Source: Aradus depressus | Taxonomy: Eukaryota; Arthropoda; Insecta; Hemiptera; Aradidae | DNA: 64,000 bases | Assembly (NCBI GenBank): GCA_963662175.1 | Contig: OY759217.1 | Coordinates: 7,628,562 to 7,692,561 of the forward strand | Reading direction: 5' to 3' | Part shown: piece after piece, positions 62,240 to 64,000 of the stretch | How the letters are laid out: the number at the start of each line of letters is the position of its first letter | Position numbering within the stretch: position 1 is the stretch's first letter | The notes under the pieces: generated by a model | What the model was told of the DNA's origin: nothing | Databases searched by the model: none | Seen by the model: only the letters and a program-made list of their open reading frames with translations | Translations under genes and position numbers: made by a program

Positions 62240-62875
62240 GTTGCATCACTGATAATGTACTTCCCCAGAACGAATTAATTAACTTTTCACTTCTCCTTCA
62301 AAACTAGTCAACTGTTTGCACTAATATTCAATATGTGACTTACATAGGAGTAATCTTCATAGGTACTAAATTTTTTGTCGATAAATTCATTATTGATAAT
62401 TTCAGAATCAGCGAGACAGAAAACATAATATTCCGGTGAAATTTCATGTAGGTACATATTATGTATCCGTTCAAAAATTTCATGTTGAATTTTCACCGGA
62501 ATTGTATGTTTTCTGTCTCGCTGAATCTGAAATTATAAAAAAAATAAATGTCCATCTATTGGAGTGCGTCTGTGAACACAATAACTATCGGATGGAATGA
62601 ATTTATCGACATGAAATTATATGTGTGCATTTTATTTACTTTTTACTTCCCCGAAGAGGGAGGTTCAACTCAAAAACCTCAATAACTGCCGATTTAATGA
62701 ATTTATCGCCAGAAAATTTAGTATGAGAATTTAGGGGCTTCTTTGTAAGTCAACTATTGAATATTAGTGCAAACAGTTGACTGTTTTTGGAGGGGAGTGA
62801 AAAGTTAATTGATTAATTCGTTCTGGGGAAGTACATTGTCAATGTTGCACTGAGGACTTTTTTTTTACATTTACC
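62240..62875. repeat. Two family B copies head to head
   Basis: A reversed copy (about 62240-62440) and a forward copy (62480-62875) meet in a 44-bp-arm palindrome. AATTTCAGAATCAGCGAGAC at 62398 is mirrored by GTCTCGCTGAATCTGAAATT at 62515. The forward copy ends GGGGAAGTACATTGTC and a T-run. Confidence 0.75.
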
Positions 62876-64000
62876 ATATAATTCCTTATGCACTGTGTAT
62901 GTACCTCATGCTCTGAATAGCTGGGCAAGTTTAAAAATTACTGTCAATTTCCGGTTACAGCAAGTAGTATAACTAGACATTTGTTAGGTTGGTAAAACTT
63001 GATTATTGCGGATATAAGGGATTGATTGACATTTCCGGAACTGGCCCTATCTCTCCCTCTTCCCCTCTGACTTCGCTACTGGCTTCTATATGAGCGGCCA
63101 TTCTTGTGCTATCAAATAGGATCTATACAGCTCTCTTTTTCCATTCAACCGGCGATAAAATAGGTAGGTACTTCAGTATTTAATATGGCTTTCCATAATT
63201 AAAACATATTAAATCGAAAAAAAAAAAGAATGATTAAATTATTCAGATGTGAAATTAGATTGTATTAATATTAAAGGAGACTGATTTGATTCGATGTGAT
63301 TGTGGAGTTGGTATTTCCATTCATTAGCTTGTCTAGTTAATTGTGAAAAAGTATTGAGTTAATCATTCAATATGATTATTATTTTTTTTCGCATTTATTC
63401 TGTAATTTCTAATTATGAATATTCACAACAAGGAAATGTGAAGCGGATGGTCAGCACCACCGCCTCCTCAGAAAGGTCGCGAGGCCAACGACGAGGGGAG
63501 CTGCCCGGCAAGGACTGGACTGTCTTCCACCAGTGGGTTATGATTTCGTGAACTTGTGCAAATTTGTGTATAATTGTTGTCTTATTTTGTGTAAGAATGG
63601 TATGTTCAGGTCATGAGTTTACATATTACAAATCAGTCGTCAGTGGCAGATTACAAGGAGGGGGGGGGGGGGGGGGGGGAGCAGAATTAACCCCCCACCC
63701 CTTAGCGCAGTCAGTTTCGTTAAGGATAAAGAAATATGCACGTTAAATTGGGAAAGACGTCCTTGTGATGCGCGAAGGACCTCTTGCGGTCTAGCGCACA
63801 GACTTTAATGACGTCATTCGTTTACAGACTGACTGTTACTCAACCTGTTACTATTAAAATAATGTTTCAGTCTTGATTATTAATTCATGCACTTCGTCAC
63901 CAGCCAAAATATTAGCCCTCTTGTCCTTCATCCTTCCAAATCTTGTGAATGGGGTGGGTAACATCCTAATCTTGAACCAACAAAATCCCCCCCTGATGAA
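62876..64000. other. Unassigned region with G19 tract
   Basis: G-run at 63661-63679 after GTGGCAGATTACAAGGAG. No domain recognised; the frame at 63564-63746 crosses the G-run and is not credible. Confidence 0.4.

Overview
This window looks like transposon-dense, gene-poor nuclear DNA from an animal, most likely an insect or other arthropod. I found no convincing host gene, rRNA, functional tRNA gene or CRISPR array. Everything recognisable is a mobile element, a relic of one, or a tandem repeat. The arthropod assignment is an inference. It rests on the combination of Jockey- and RTE-type LINEs, Penelope-like elements (PLEs), PIF/Harbinger, piggyBac, pogo-like and mariner-like DNA transposons (one with a DUF4817-type N-terminus), and on TTAGG-like tails on a tRNA-derived SINE. 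The species cannot be named from the sequence.

Interspersed families. SINE1 is about 335 bp, has a tRNA-like head, and has about 19 whole or partial copies; the best is 15389-15727. SINE2 is a second tRNA-derived family with about six pieces. Families B and C are related, unclassified repeats of about 450-600 bp; B ends in a CGGTGATTCACCG hairpin followed by a T-run. Family D is a short MITE-like repeat. PLE fragments carrying hammerhead-ribozyme-like cores occur at about 13 places, often as inverted pairs.

Layout. 0-5 kb: PLE tail, PLE hairpin, Jockey relic, SINE1, SINE2 and a small MITE. 5-10.7 kb: LINE relic, Harbinger derivative with a MADF relic, and a pogo-like element with a nested SINE1. 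11-19 kb: family B and SINE1 copies, then a complete Harbinger derivative (15879-17108) with TTA target duplications and a nested PLE foldback. 20.3-22.7 kb: a 98-bp satellite of about 24 copies. 23-31 kb: families B and C, a 48-bp minisatellite, and an RTE-type LINE end inserted in a B copy with a 13-bp target duplication. 31.8-32.4 kb: a LINE end with RNase H-side C-terminus, poly(A) and a 12-bp target duplication. 36-38.3 kb: a piggyBac relic between inverted PLE arms. 40-47 kb: mixed B, D, SINE and pogo-like pieces and a reverse-transcriptase relic. 49.5-49.9 kb: a 19-bp minisatellite. 50.8-51.5 kb: a third Harbinger relic. 52.5-53.3 kb: a 745-bp hammerhead-bearing insertion inside a family C copy, with a 13-bp target duplication. 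57-58 kb: a mariner-superfamily element with TIRs of about 200 bp. 61.2-61.8 kb: a near-perfect foldback element. 62.2-62.9 kb: head-to-head B copies.

The proteins here do not form a pathway. The biology is that of transposition: target-primed insertion by LINEs and SINEs, internal deletion of DNA transposons down to their ends, PLE copies in inverted pairs, and nested insertions that allow relative dating. Repeat boundaries marked approximate were judged by eye from copies within the window.
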